From Liolophura sinensis (taxonomy: Eukaryota > Mollusca > Polyplacophora > Chitonida > Chitonidae), in assembly GCF_032854445.1 (NCBI RefSeq), contig NC_088295.1, positions 20,261,385 through 20,325,384 on the forward strand: a stretch of DNA of 64,000 nt. The letters run 5' to 3'. The notes under the pieces are model-generated. The model saw only the letters and a program-made list of their open reading frames with translations. It did not search any database and was not told the origin of the DNA. A program made the translations under genes and the position numbers. This document shows positions 27,701-39,700 of this stretch, piece after piece. Position 1 is the stretch's first letter; each line of letters opens with the position of its first letter.

Positions 27701-29901
27701 GTACACCACTATCTGCATACAGGCCTATATATACCTTGCATGTCTTCGTTCCACCAAATAACTTTTCACATGATCAGAAGGTGAACGCGTTTCTGTGAAC
27801 AGTCGCTGATAAAACAGCTCTGACAGCGAAACGGGAAACGTGACACGTCACTTCACATCTGTTATTACTTCGCCTGCTCCCGTAAGATTAGTTCTCATCC
27901 TCACGAAATGGTACGCCTTTCGCCGTACGGAGTGAATTCGCTGGTAATAGGTTTGCCATAAAGATGCACGCCAGACGCGTGTGATGTGAAGTCCCCAGTA
28001 CCTCCATCCACAACAACGCGCCTTGGGCGGTCGCTTTCTTCTAACTGAGCGTTTTCGGACTACTTATGATTTTTTAATATTCATCTTCGCATCACGTTCG
28101 CCACAATGCTTAGAGAGTCTGCTTTTCGTCCTATGAAGAGATTATTCTCACGATTACATGATCAATGAGGCGGTATATGATATACCTGAGAATTTCTTTA
28201 CCCATATCCGTTGTCAAGATATAACCGAAAAGCTATGAAGTTAGTTAGGTCTAACCTACATTTTCCCTGGAATTCTCTACGCCTTTACATTTTAATATAA
28301 CTGAAAAGTGGTGTTTAGAAACATACATAAATCTGCATGTATAATCGATGTATATACCTGTACAATCGATTGTTCTGTATTATTTTTTTCTAATCATGAT
28401 CCTGGCTTGCATTTCCAAGGCTATATAATGCAATAAAAATTCAATTTAGACTTTCTGATCGATGGAAACCACGTAAAGATTTAGCTAACCACAGCTTAGT
28501 GATGTTGGCATTAATTCCGTAACTGTGGCATACGATATGGCAGATCACAACTTCTTGTTATTTCAGTCAACATTATGGTTTAATTTCACAGTCATGTGTA
28601 TAATAGTCTTCTTCGGACATTGGCATACTGCAGGCGTTTTGGTTGTATATTATGTTAACTAACCCTGACAGAAGTGCAACAGAACGTATCATGCGTGTAG
28701 GCCTACACTGATTCCCTTTCTCAATTGATTCAGTCCACTTAGCAGCTTGTCAGTCGTTCGTGGCCACTATTTACTGACTTTCTAACTGAACTTCACCCAA
28801 TCTTTCTTAGTCTATGGAAAAGTGAACTCTGGCTTTTCCTACACGCATATGTGAAATGAAGACTGGAAAAATTGGTAGCACATGTGACATAGGCCCACAG
28901 TTGGTCAGATAACACAAGCGTCCTTGCCCTGCAGGAATTCGAATTAACTTTCAGATTCTTGACTTGAAACGAATCCCAAACTTGTGTATAACTTTCAACT
29001 GTCCCCTCACGATAACTTGTTTGTGTAGTCATGCTAGAAGGATTATCTTCAGTGCCCGTCTCTTTCAATACAATCTCACCCAGCGAAACCTCTCAGTCAA
29101 ACCAGCGGCGTCCTCGTGACATCTGTAGCGTGTCAAATGTCGCTAATGAACTATACAGTACCTATATCTTGATTTAGGAAAACCTCGTCAACGCCGGCAT
29201 GCTGGTTGTGGGCCATAACCCATTTGTGGGGGGGGGGGGACATTTATATTTTTGTATGAATCGATCGTACTCGCGATAGCTTTCGTTACTGCCTAAAGAA
29301 GCCCTAGTGCAAATACGGCACCTTAGACTTTACAGTCAAGAACTAGCCTATATTTGTCGTAGATCGACGGGTTGATCAGGTGGAATTACCAGATCACATA
29401 CCATTACTGCAATTTTAGAATTACCGGTTCCTTAAAGGGATACAGAATCGACTGTGATTGGCTGGTGTGAGAGATAGGCAAGTCCAGGCTGTGCCTTACC
29501 CGAGGTGAATTTTAGGTATAGTACATTTATTCAAGAGTGACCCTGGGTACAAGATTTAAACAAGGAAACCCAATCAGCGTCGACTCAAGCTGTGCGAATC
29601 CCTCTAAGTACCGGTATATAGGTATAGCATACCTGTGAAAAGAGAGCACGATAAACGACTAATGGGATTGAAAAATATGATGAACCATACAATAACATTA
29701 AACTAGTTACGATATTAAATGCTGTTATTTTTCACTTACGGGACACGATGCATGACCAATAAATAGTCCGTCCTGTCCACAGACAAAGTGTTTTAAGGGA
29801 GACTACTCTGGAAGTTGTTTTGCTCAACGATCGCTCTTTTGTGTCAGGAGGAGAAAAGTATTCGAGGCGACGGCGCCTGGATTCAATTTAGAAGTTAAAT
29901 A

Positions 29902-32900
29902 ATGTCTCGGGGAAAGAAACGCAATCGACGGTCCCTGGAAGCTGAGGACTCCTGTGAAGAGAGGTATAGATGTAACACATAATGCGTGTTCAAAGGTTTA
30001 CCTAAAATTTTTCTTCTCGGCCATATGAACATGCCTTGACATAGGGTGCGAGTACAACAAGCGTATTAACATTTCTCGTTTGCCTTTAGGTTGGATAGCA
30101 ACATATATGCTAGTTAAATAAATTGTTAAGCAAAGCGTTCTTTTTCATAGCTTCGAGCATCTGGGTTTCTCGAAAGATGCAGGAGGTGATAAATGTAACT
30201 TAGAACTAAATGGGCGAAATGCTGATTTTTGTCGATTGCTAAAGTTTAAAGTACCACAGGACATTGGAACTATCATATCTGAAGGCTGGATACATCTTGG
30301 TTACTTTTCCAGAAAAGAATTTCTTATCCAAAAGCTATATTATTAATTTATTTATTCTAAAATCTTGTTCTGTGTCTATCTCACTTCGAGTAAATTTGCT
30401 GTGTTTTCACTCCCAGTACTCTAGTCACGTGACCAAGGAGTGTGCTGATTATTGGCTCAAATCCGCTATGACCACTGCAAAACTATGAATTCCAGAAAAC
30501 ATTTGGGAGTTGTAAAGTTTATGGTGCTGGTATGGTCATGAAGTTTAGGATATGACGTCATTTTCATTGAGGGCTTCCGTGGCTCAGTTGGTTGCACAGC
30601 GTAATGACCCATGAGCCTCTCACCAATGCGGTCGCCGGGAATTGAAGTCCAGCTCATGCTGGCTTCCTCTCCGGACATACATGGGAAGGTCTATCAGCAA
30701 CCTGCGGATGGTCGTGGATTTTCTACGGGCTCTGCCCGGTTTCCTCCCACCATAATGCTGGCCGCCGTTGTATAAGTGAAATATTGTTGAGTAAACACCA
30801 ATCAAATAAATAAATAAATAAATAACAGTTTCACTGAAAAGCTGCCAAAACTTAAAAAGAAAACTGGAAAAGTGAAACTACAATCAAAGGCAACACCATA
30901 AATTTTATGGTAGTTTTTAAGATGAGGTTACTGTCAAATGGTGAAGTGATGTCTATGCATTGAAGAACCCGAGTTTCACAATGAACATCAGGGAAAGGGG
31001 TCAGTGACTAAGCAATGATATAAACCTAGTCTGTACAACTGTCAGTCTACTCTTTCAACTCCACAGCGACAATATTCTAGTCTGTGTGGATGGACTTTTC
31101 AATATTCCAGTTGTGTGAACATTTATTAGACCTGTTTATTTAAATGTTCATGTGCAGGCAAATAAACCATTTGAATGAGAGTCTGCGAACCAAGGCTCAT
31201 CCTGCACTTAGACTGTTAATTCATTGTTCCAGTATATTTTAGTGTAGGTGGGAAGGTCTGCAACAACCTGCGGATGGTTGTGGGTTTCCCCTGGGCTCTG
31301 CCCGGTTTCCTCCCACTGTAATGCTGGCCACCGTCGTACAAGTGAAATATTGTTGAGTACGGCGTAAAACACCAATCAAATAAATAAATAAATAAAATTC
31401 TAGTATGGGTAATTAAAAGTAGCAATGTTCAAATGTAATGTTTTGTGTATGAAATTTCATTGACCTACAATACGGTGATATATTTTTATGATTTACATGA
31501 TTATTGGTTAATGCAGTCCTAAACCCTATTAATTATCTAATATTCTTGAGTACGGCGTAAAACACCAATCAAATAAATAAATAAATATTAATTATCTCAG
31601 CTTAAATATCACCAAAAAGTTTTTAGTAATTTGAATTAACTGTTCTTTCTGATTTGTTGTTCTGAATAAGCCAAGACATCTGTGTTCAGCGAGTTGTAGA
31701 AAAATGGGGAAAAAATGGTCCAAATTAATACTAATTGTTCAACTGCAAAGGAATTCAGGTACAAAGGCTTATGCTGTGGTAAGAATCCTGTGTTGGTTGA
31801 ACTCTTGACACTCACTTGAATCCACAACTTTTCTTTAGCAAAAAAAGTAAAAATACAGAAGTATGAAGTATGACAAAACATCACTTAAGATTTTTAGTTA
31901 ATTTGTTATAAATCTGTACAGCCCTAAAACACAAACATTACCTCTTAATATTCCCATTGAAAAGATGGAAAGTTACAAAGTTTTCAGGGTGAATCATTTT
32001 AAACAATGCTTCTGAACTTTGACAGGTATTTCCTGAACCCGGAGTCAGTCAGCTGCCACCTGTATTGTTCTATATGCCAGGAGGTATTTGTTGATCCACA
32101 AAGAGCACCATGTGGGCATAGCTTCTGTAAAAAGGTAAAACATATCAAGTTATTTCACAACAAAAATGGTACACAAACATGTAGAAAGGTAAAACATATA
32201 AAGTTATTTCACAACAAAAATGGTACACAAACATGTTCAAAATGTCCTCTTATACTGAGCTGAAAACTTGAAGATTTCCAACCTGAAGATGAACTTGTGG
32301 TTTTTAAGTCACTACCAGTATCTACTGTAAGCTGCACTTTAATGACTTAGTTGATAAAGTTTATGTTATTAGAATAGATGACTGCTTTATATTTCCAGTG
32401 TATCACACCCTGGCTTAAGCAGAGTCGTACCTGTCCCGAAGATCGGTAAGTTCATATACCACAAAGTGCACTGAATTACATGTAACACCTTTCTTAAGGT
32501 GACCTTAACTACTGATATTAATTTGAAATTATGTATTAGGTCACTGATTCTGCATGATAATGTCATTAACATGGTTGCCAGCCTACAAACAATTTCTTCA
32601 GTACACATAATATTTTTGTTGTTGTAGAAAACCTTTACATCACGGACAATTGCATCATGACTTCATATTGGAAAACATAATTGGAGATCAGATGGTAAGC
32701 CTTGAATTAAATTTATTTGTAGTGAAACGTGCTGTAACAGAATCGTCCTGTAACATGTATCTTTAGAGAGGCGTTATGATTTTAAAAAATTCCTAATTTT
32801 TGAGCTGTCTCCTAATTGTTGGCAGTACATCAGAAATATTATGGTCTGGTCAAAAAGTTGCCTGATCTGTGACAAGGTTTTTATTGTTTTACCAGCCATT

Positions 32901-33679
32901 GTGGAGGACAATGAAAGTAACTGATGACAGAGTATACGAGTCAAGCATTCCATGACTAAGCAACTTATCTTTGTTACAGGTTGCTTGCCCTTTTCGAAGA
33001 TCAGGATGTGAGTTTGTTGGTCAGTTGACTCAACTCGTGAGCCACAAAAAATCATGCGACTTTAATCCTGTAAATGTCCCAGATTTCATCAAAAGCAAGG
33101 TTTCTCCATTGTCACCAAGGAAATGTAAGAACAGTCGTCTTAAAATCATGTGATTTCGTAGTGTGGTCTTTAGTTTCATTTCAACGTAATTTAACTCCCA
33201 GTTTACAGCCGATCCTTAATGATTAGCATGGTGTAAAAATACAAGAATGAAGTAAAAACACACTTGCATAAATAAACAAATTTTGTAAAACAAGATGAAA
33301 ATAAGGCACGGTTTATGGCTTTGTATTTACACAGATGTCAAAGTTTATAACGGATCTTATAAGTTAATGTGATTTTCTCGTTAAGAGTTACTCAGAAGAA
33401 GTGGTAATTAGAGACTTTGTGGATTTAGCGACTTGTTGCATGTATAGCCTGTTATGAATAGATTAACCATTTAATCATGAGGTATTGAACCTAATGTTAT
33501 GTTTTACAGCTGACAGCCCTCTTCTGGAACTATCAAACAATGAACTGGTGTCTCCAGGAAAACCTTCCTTATTGATGAGGCTTTTTAGATCTGGTCAAGG
33601 ATCAAGACAGTTACTTTCATCAATGTTTGACAAAGATAAAGATCACTCTTCGCACCAGATGAAAAATTTAATGCATTGA
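29902..33679 (+). CDS. RING plus TRAF-type zinc finger protein, probable E3 ubiquitin ligase
   Basis: Exons 29902-29963, 32026-32134, 32399-32445, 32628-32694, 32980-33124 and 33510-33679 join in phase (2, 0, 2, 0, 1) to 199 residues and a stop. The start has A at -3 and opens with a basic MSRGKKRNRR. The RING ligands are C35, C38, C50, H52, C55, C58, C69 and D72. The last-position Asp (CPED) gives a C3HC3D RING, as in TRAF6 and NRDP1/RNF41 relatives. A TRAF-type finger follows (C98, C105, H117, C121). The C-terminal 75 residues are Ser- and Lys-rich without a known domain. Such proteins transfer ubiquitin from an E2; substrate and pathway cannot be read here. Intron 1 carries three SINE family 1 copies, and the second exon's donor is tandemly duplicated (see 32126-32240). 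At 199 residues it lacks the MATH, PDZ or USP8-binding domains of the larger relatives, so I assign no symbol. Confidence 0.87.
30571..30824 (+). mobile_element. SINE family 1, near full length, in RING gene intron 1
   Basis: It has a tRNA-like head (GTGGCTCAGTTGGTTGCACA), a central body with GGGCTCTGCCCGGTTTCCTC and CATAATGCTGGCCGCC, the conserved end AACACCAATC and an AAATAAAT tail. Flanks TTTCATTGA and TTTCACTGA look like a 9-bp target duplication with one mismatch. Confidence 0.88.
31248..31396 (+). mobile_element. SINE family 1, 5'-truncated, in RING gene intron 1
   Basis: It begins at the GGTGGGAAGGTCT part of the body and runs through CGGTTTCCTCCCAC, GAGTACGGCGTAAAACACCA and the AAATAAAT tail. 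The tRNA head is absent. Possible flanking repeats TTCCAGTAT and TTCTAGTAT are imperfect. Confidence 0.85.
31540..31597 (+). mobile_element. SINE family 1, only the last ~45 bp, with target site duplication
   Basis: Only TATTCTTGAGTACGGCGTAA, AACACCAATC and the tail remain. It is flanked by perfect 12-bp copies of TATTAATTATCT at 31528-31539 and 31586-31597, so the truncation happened at insertion, as expected for LINE-driven retroposition. Confidence 0.88.
32126..32240 (+). repeat. 54-bp tandem duplication spanning the 5' splice site of the RING exon
   Basis: Two 54-bp copies plus a short third start begin at TGT codons at 32126, 32180 and 32234. The first copy holds the last nine exon bases (C55-K-K) and the donor GTAAAA at 32135. 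The second holds TGT AGA AAG and an identical donor at 32189. The intronic part is nearly identical between copies, so the duplication is recent. Confidence 0.93.
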
Positions 33680-33855
33680 TGTGTGTGTCAGGCTATGCAA
33701 TTTTAATCACTTTATACAATGCACTTGCAAATAATGTACATACATATGCACCTTTGGACTGTTTTAAGATGTTAAAGTAATGTGCTTTCTCATTGCATCT
33801 TGTAATCTATTGTTCATGTGTGCACAGATATGTTGTTTTTTTTCTGACACAGTGG

Positions 33856-33985
33856 TATGTAATACACACTTGTACATGAAGTGTGTTTCAAGCTAGATTA
33901 TGTAATACACACATGAATTTGAAGTGTTGTTCAAAGCCACACTATGTAATATACACATTTTGAAGCATATAAAGTGTTCTTTTGG
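33856..33985. repeat. Three-copy tandem repeat, 43-44 bp unit
   Basis: The word TATGTAATACACAC or a close variant starts at 33856, 33899 and 33943, each followed by GAAGTGT-like sequence. It lies 3' of the RING gene and may be in its 3' untranslated region. Confidence 0.65.
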
Positions 33986-34526
33986 CACAATGATCTGTTG
34001 TCAGAGTTCTTCTTGTTATATACCTTGTCTAAAAAAGGTTGTGTTTGCAGGGTTGTGGTGCTTGTCTTGGAATCATCACATGCCCGAGATGTTGAGTATA
34101 TTATTGCCTACTCAATTTACAGTCTAAGAGGATGTATAGTAGCAGTTTAAATTAGAGTATAAATCTGGACACCTCAACATCTACCAAGTACATACCAGTC
34201 AGAATAGTGAATTGCTATATTTTTCAATGAAGTTGTTGGATTGCTAAACAGCAATCAAACAGAGGTCTGGGATATCTCCTCATTTGTCATTCTTGCTCTC
34301 CATGCTGAGATGATGCAACCATGCAATCTTGTAGTTGACAAATGGTTTGTGAAAATTTGTCCTAAAAATTTGATGCGAATTCTTCCATCTGAAATCCTCT
34401 GGCACACAAGGCATGAATTCAGTCCAGGCAAAAGGTGCTTTCTATTTGACCTCAGTGCGTGAGACTAATCCCAGTCTACGTTTCTCTGTTTCCGTTGTTT
34501 TGGCCACTGTGGCAATTAGTGGTTGA

Positions 34527-34794
34527 TGTCTCTGGCAGTGCTCAGTTGGATAGTGCGCTAGGGCAGTGTAATGACCCAGGAGTCTCTCACCAATGCAGTC
34601 GCTGTGAGTTCAAGTCCAGCTCATGCTGGGTTCCTCTCCGGTCGTACGTGGGAAGGTCTTCCAGCAACCTGCGAATGGTCGTGGGTTTTCCCCGGGCTCT
34701 GCCCGGTTTCCACACACCATAATGCTGGCCGCCATTGTATAAGTGAAATATTCTTGAATATGACGTAAAACGCCAATCAAATAAATAAATAAAA
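34527..34794 (+). mobile_element. SINE family 1, near full length
   Basis: It has a tRNA-like head with A-box-like GCTCAGTTGGATAGTGCG and B-box-like GAGTTCAAGTCC, then GGGAAGGTCTTCCAGCAACC, GGGCTCTGCCCGG, CATAATGCTGGCCGCC and an AAATAAAT tail. The tail supplies AATAAA hexamers 1.1 kb downstream of the RING gene stop. Confidence 0.88.
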
Positions 34795-36760
34795 GTAAAT
34801 CTGTAAAATCTCCAAAGGTGGGTGGTTTGCTACAGGCACTCCGGTTTACTCCAAAACCTGAACTGACCTTCATCGATCGAAGTGAAAAAAAATCTGAGCA
34901 TGACATCAATCAAATAAATAGACGAAAGGCAGTTCGACGGCGCAAAACTTTGCCGCTGCTAAATGTACAAATGTACAGACCGACCACTAAAATACAGTGG
35001 ATTGATGCTTAAGCGAAGTGGTGCGTCCACAGTTTCATCAAAATCCATGCATAAAGTTCCTGAGAGAGGGAAAGACATGTTGCAGTGGGGAAAAATCATG
35101 TGAAAAATGGCTAGACTTGGATCACCACGAAAACGCAATGGATTGGTGCTTGTTCTACCAAAATCTGTGCATAACTTATGAACAGTTATGAAGAATGGCT
35201 TAAAAAATTCAGATCCAGAACAAAATCTGCTCATAACTTTTCCCTTGTAATTGCATGCTGACAGACAAATAGACGCCTTCGGAACATTCAGCTCGTTTCA
35301 TCTCGACGAACCTATAGGCCTAATTCCAGTGGTAGAGATAACGACTTTGAATATATACAAACACTATCTCTGCTCCTCTACAGCCAGCTGTATCAGATGA
35401 CGTGCAGGTTTCTGAAATGTAATGTTATGAAAATTCATTTCGGCCATTTGTTATGAATAGAAATTCCATGTATCGTTGATATAACTATACGGAAGCGGGT
35501 TATTACCATGCATGAATAAAACAAAATTCCACCCAAAAATCTCGTGTACACAAAATATTTTCTTTTAATTACCAGTACTAGATTTTTTTCCGAAATTTTT
35601 AGTTTTCTCTTCTTGTAATCATGAGATATTTTAATTACATTTAATGGAATAGGTCATGCGACATGAAACTCGAGACCTGAAGGCCAAAAGTGCTTTAGTT
35701 CAAACATAATCATAAGTATTTTTGTTTTAGAGTGAATGAGTGAACATACAGCCAAAGCTAATTCACTTTAAGGAAAACAATGGCTCTTACTCAGGTATAC
35801 TTGTGTTGTACTTACCGAATTTTTTAACGTGAAAGCAAAAAACAGGAGCGCATGGGCTGGATTTGAACAAACGACATATATAGACCTATGCAACTGAGAT
35901 TTATAACTCTAAAATTCATTGCGCTCGGACAGAATCATACATTTCTACTTTCTCATCAGTACAAATAAATGATGCATTACTTTCTCATCTATATGGTATA
36001 TTTATCGCCAAATAAACATGATAAGCCTTCTCCAGTTCTGTTTCCATTTATACACAATGAGCATTAAATGAATTCGAACATGGTACCGTGCTGCTCAAGG
36101 GCTATAGATAACTTGCGGAAGAAGCCGTTACGATCAAACTACTTGGCCAGTGATGGCCGTGAATATAATAAATGGAAGGAAAACGTTGAATAAAATTCAG
36201 GATTATTAATTTTAAATCATCAGATAAACAAACCTTTTCGAGAAGCCGTAAAAGAAGGAAAATAAGGCCTCTGGCTTAACATCCGGCTTAATATTTCCTA
36301 AAAGTGTCATTCATACCATTTTAACATGGGATGAAATATAATGCAAGAAAAACGACTGGAAATCACACCCACGAAAAAGGAGCTAATAATTAAGCGATTT
36401 TTGTACTTAAAAAAGATAAATAAGAAATTTGGCACTATAACCGGTTTCCTTAATGAGCCACGAGAAATTTGGCAATGTTATCTCCTGCATGAACTCGCTG
36501 TTTTCTGAATGAACCGAGGAAGATGAACATACGTCTATGATCTTCAGAGGATTGGCCAGGTTTCGATCATGGGGGTAAGGGATCGTGGGGAACAGAGATC
36601 ACGTATGAGTGCTTTAGTTGTCTCCCCTAAAACGGGTTACACAAAACTCTCCAGTGGTGGAGGCTCGAATTAATGTAAACGAAAGCACGTGTGGTTAAAA
36701 CTGTAAATTCTCCTTGCTGTCAGTTTATCGGGATATTTTGTTGTTTGTCGTGCTTTTACC

Positions 36761-39700
36761 ATGGCGGAGTTTGTACAGCAAAGCATCGAAGAGATGCTGC
36801 CAGAGCTGCAGCAGATGGAACGAGTCGGCCTCTTTACAAAGGAAGAGACTCGGTATGTGTGTGAACAACAACAACGCCCAACACCAACTGGACACTCTTG
36901 AGTTAGAGCAAAGCTTAGGCAAGGATCTCGGCTGTGATCTTTTAATATGGGGTTAGGCGTAGATCACAGCCAGGGAGTCTTCCAGATTAAAATAGTGGTA
37001 TTTTAAAACAGCTTAGCGCGTAGAAATTCGGTAGAAATAAATTATGTTCACCAAGACATTCTCTGTTCCTCTGCCGTTTTTTTCCTTTAAAAAATGTAGC
37101 CTTTAAGGCCGGTAAATCCATGATTATTCACAGTTGTGACTTACGACATCGTGACCTAATAAATCATGACCTAATAAATTGGGTTGTTACGAATCGGACA
37201 ACTCAAATCAACGTCTGCCATGTTTGGAATTTTTTTTTTTCAACTTCGGGCAAGGTGATGGGCTGCGAAAATTTGATCTCGCCCAACATTCTCTGTAAGA
37301 ATTGCATGCCCTGTAAACAGAATGTTGGGGGAGGGGGGGGGGTAAAAAATTTTCACAGCACACAACCCTGCCCAAAGATGAAATTCCAAACATGGCAGAC
37401 GTCTGCTGGATTACTGTTGAAAGATGGTTTACCAATGCTGTCTTTGACATGTTACGTTTCAGGCATTTTAGGGAATAGGTGCAAAAATTAGGTAGGGTTC
37501 GTGGTGTTTTTTAGTGAAATTGCCTGCGTGGAAGTCTATATGACCCAACCTGGGCATTACCCTAAAAACGTCCAGCTTAGCTTTGGGCTACTCTTGAATG
37601 CAGCTTTTTGAATAATTTTTGCAAATGTGTATCCTCAAAAGTGGTGACAGACTACTTCTTCCTTTGTATTCATAGTACTGGGACTCATCTCCTTAGCTTA
37701 TTTATATGTCACTTCATAGATAAATTTTGAACAGTGTCATCATCGACAAGCTGACAGGTTACATTAACGCCAAAATGATAGTTATGACTTTGATGTTATA
37801 CCGTTATTTTGGCATCAGTGTAACTTGTCAGTTACCAAACCACTCTCTATGAACAGTTATTTTGAGTATTATTTTTGGGTTTAAATCCTTCAGACTTCTG
37901 ACATTTGAAAGCCTTCGGGAACTTAGCCCCAGGTGGCTACTTCGACGCCTCTCTCTTTGTACTGGGCTGACGGTTATTGTAGCCACTGGGGCAGCCAATG
38001 GCAAACCATTCACCGATTCACATCATGTGTGATAAGTCCTTTCTAAACAATGGCTGTGGTTCAAAACTATTGTTAACTTTGGCTCTTAACTCTCAGCCTG
38101 CTCGCACAGGCAACATGATTACATCTTATGTATATTCCACCTGGTAAGGAAGCATGAGACCCAAATTCACTGCAGAGTAATCACTAAAGCGGCAGCCATT
38201 TTGCCTTCCACCACAGATATGGGTCTTGAAAAAGATATTGTTCCTAGATGGCGTATGCACCTTAAACCTGAAAAGACGAGCGTAATGCACACCTTGTTTG
38301 GAAATGGTTTCTGCATCGTAAATACGGGGCTGGTGTGCCATTATCCAATGGAATATACCTGGGATGTTGGGTGTGCGGAAGAGCTGAGAGGTAAGAGCCA
38401 AAGTTGACAACTGTTTTGGACCGCAACCATTGTTTAGAAAGGACTTAGCGGAAATGGCGTGAATCAGTGTATGATTTACCATCGTTTGCCTCTGTGGTTA
38501 CAATGCCCGCCAGCCCAGTATAAAGAGAGGAGTTGAAGAAGCCACCTGGGACTATCGGGAACTGTAACATTTTAATGATGTCTGCCAATGCAATAGTCCC
38601 AATACTTAACCCAGAACTGCTATACTGATTTTGGAATTTTCATTACAAATGATTCGATCGCCAGCGACACTCTTGAGCCTGAAATCTTTCCAATATTCAA
38701 CCATGCAGCAGTGCGGAGCCACTTAGGAACATAGATCACTATATACCATTTTGTTTATTCCATCTCCCTTATTTAAAGATGCCTTAGTTCAATAAAGGAA
38801 TGTTTACTTTATCAATTACTTTCAATCATGTTGTTGTAAAGCTTGTTGAGTCCCTTCTAAACCTTTTCAAATGCAGAGTAGTGTGAATGGAACAAACCAA
38901 ATGGTCAGGCGATATGTTAGTAAACTATCAATACAGCTGCATGCCAAATAATCTGAGTGAAAAATGGCATAAATATGACTTCAGGAGATGAGTTTGGGAG
39001 TGATCTGAAGTTTGCACTTTGTTCGAGAGATACTGATTGTCTTAATGTCACAGTGAAGGTACATGTACATGTAAGACTTCACTACCTTCCATTTAAATGT
39101 ACAAAACTTGTGTCTTCACACTGCTTAAAAACAGGCACATTGGAAGGAAAAAATGGCATGTCCATACTTTGACTATCCCAGCCATGTAGGTGAGAGTTTT
39201 GGGATGCTAGAGGGCTGGAGATGCTCTGAAATTGTTTTATGGGGGGGTTTATCCTTCTTTTTATGTTTTATGCTCATAACGATCTACAGTGCACAAGTGC
39301 ATGCATGGGCCTTCATTTTGTTGATTGCCATTATGCTTCATTGGATATATATATCTTGTCAATATATGATTGATTTTGATCAGAAAACAAAGATACATTA
39401 CAGGTATGCAGCCCTAGTGTCAAAAAGAATGTTTAAATTCATTTCCATATTTTCTCAGACAAATTCTTCGCAGAAGAAAAGGATATGAGTACAAGCTGCG
39501 CAGAAGAACAAAGTGCAAAGAAGATTTTCTTCAATACATACAGGTAAGTATACACATAAACATAGATGGTACAAGATAATGTCATCCAAATGCTTACACA
39601 GTGGCCTGAAAGCACGATCCTGTACTGACTAGACTATCTCATTTCAGATCTTTAGTATTTATCAATTAAGCTGGGGCGTTTTTTCAATCAAACTCTCACT

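Larger units (their letters stand above)
9695..29901. other. Intergenic region without a supported gene
   Basis: About 20 kb between SAMD11 and the RING gene. Open frames are short, lack recognisable domains and show no chain of phase-compatible exons. Visible content is limited to SINE fragments (17.1, 24.0 and 24.6 kb), a minisatellite at 24.2 kb, a run of 20 C at 19257, an AAAT run, an A/C-rich stretch near 19850-19910 and a G run near 29228. Distal regulatory elements may be present but cannot be identified from one sequence. Confidence 0.6.
33680..36760. other. Intergenic region between the RING gene and UTP6
   Basis: This holds a three-copy repeat (33856-33985), a full SINE family 1 copy (34527-34794), a degenerate SINE-like tail near 34885-34925 and a loosely repeated segment around 34980-35200. 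No gene is seen. The last few hundred bases should contain the UTP6 promoter, but no core element is clear. Confidence 0.6.
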
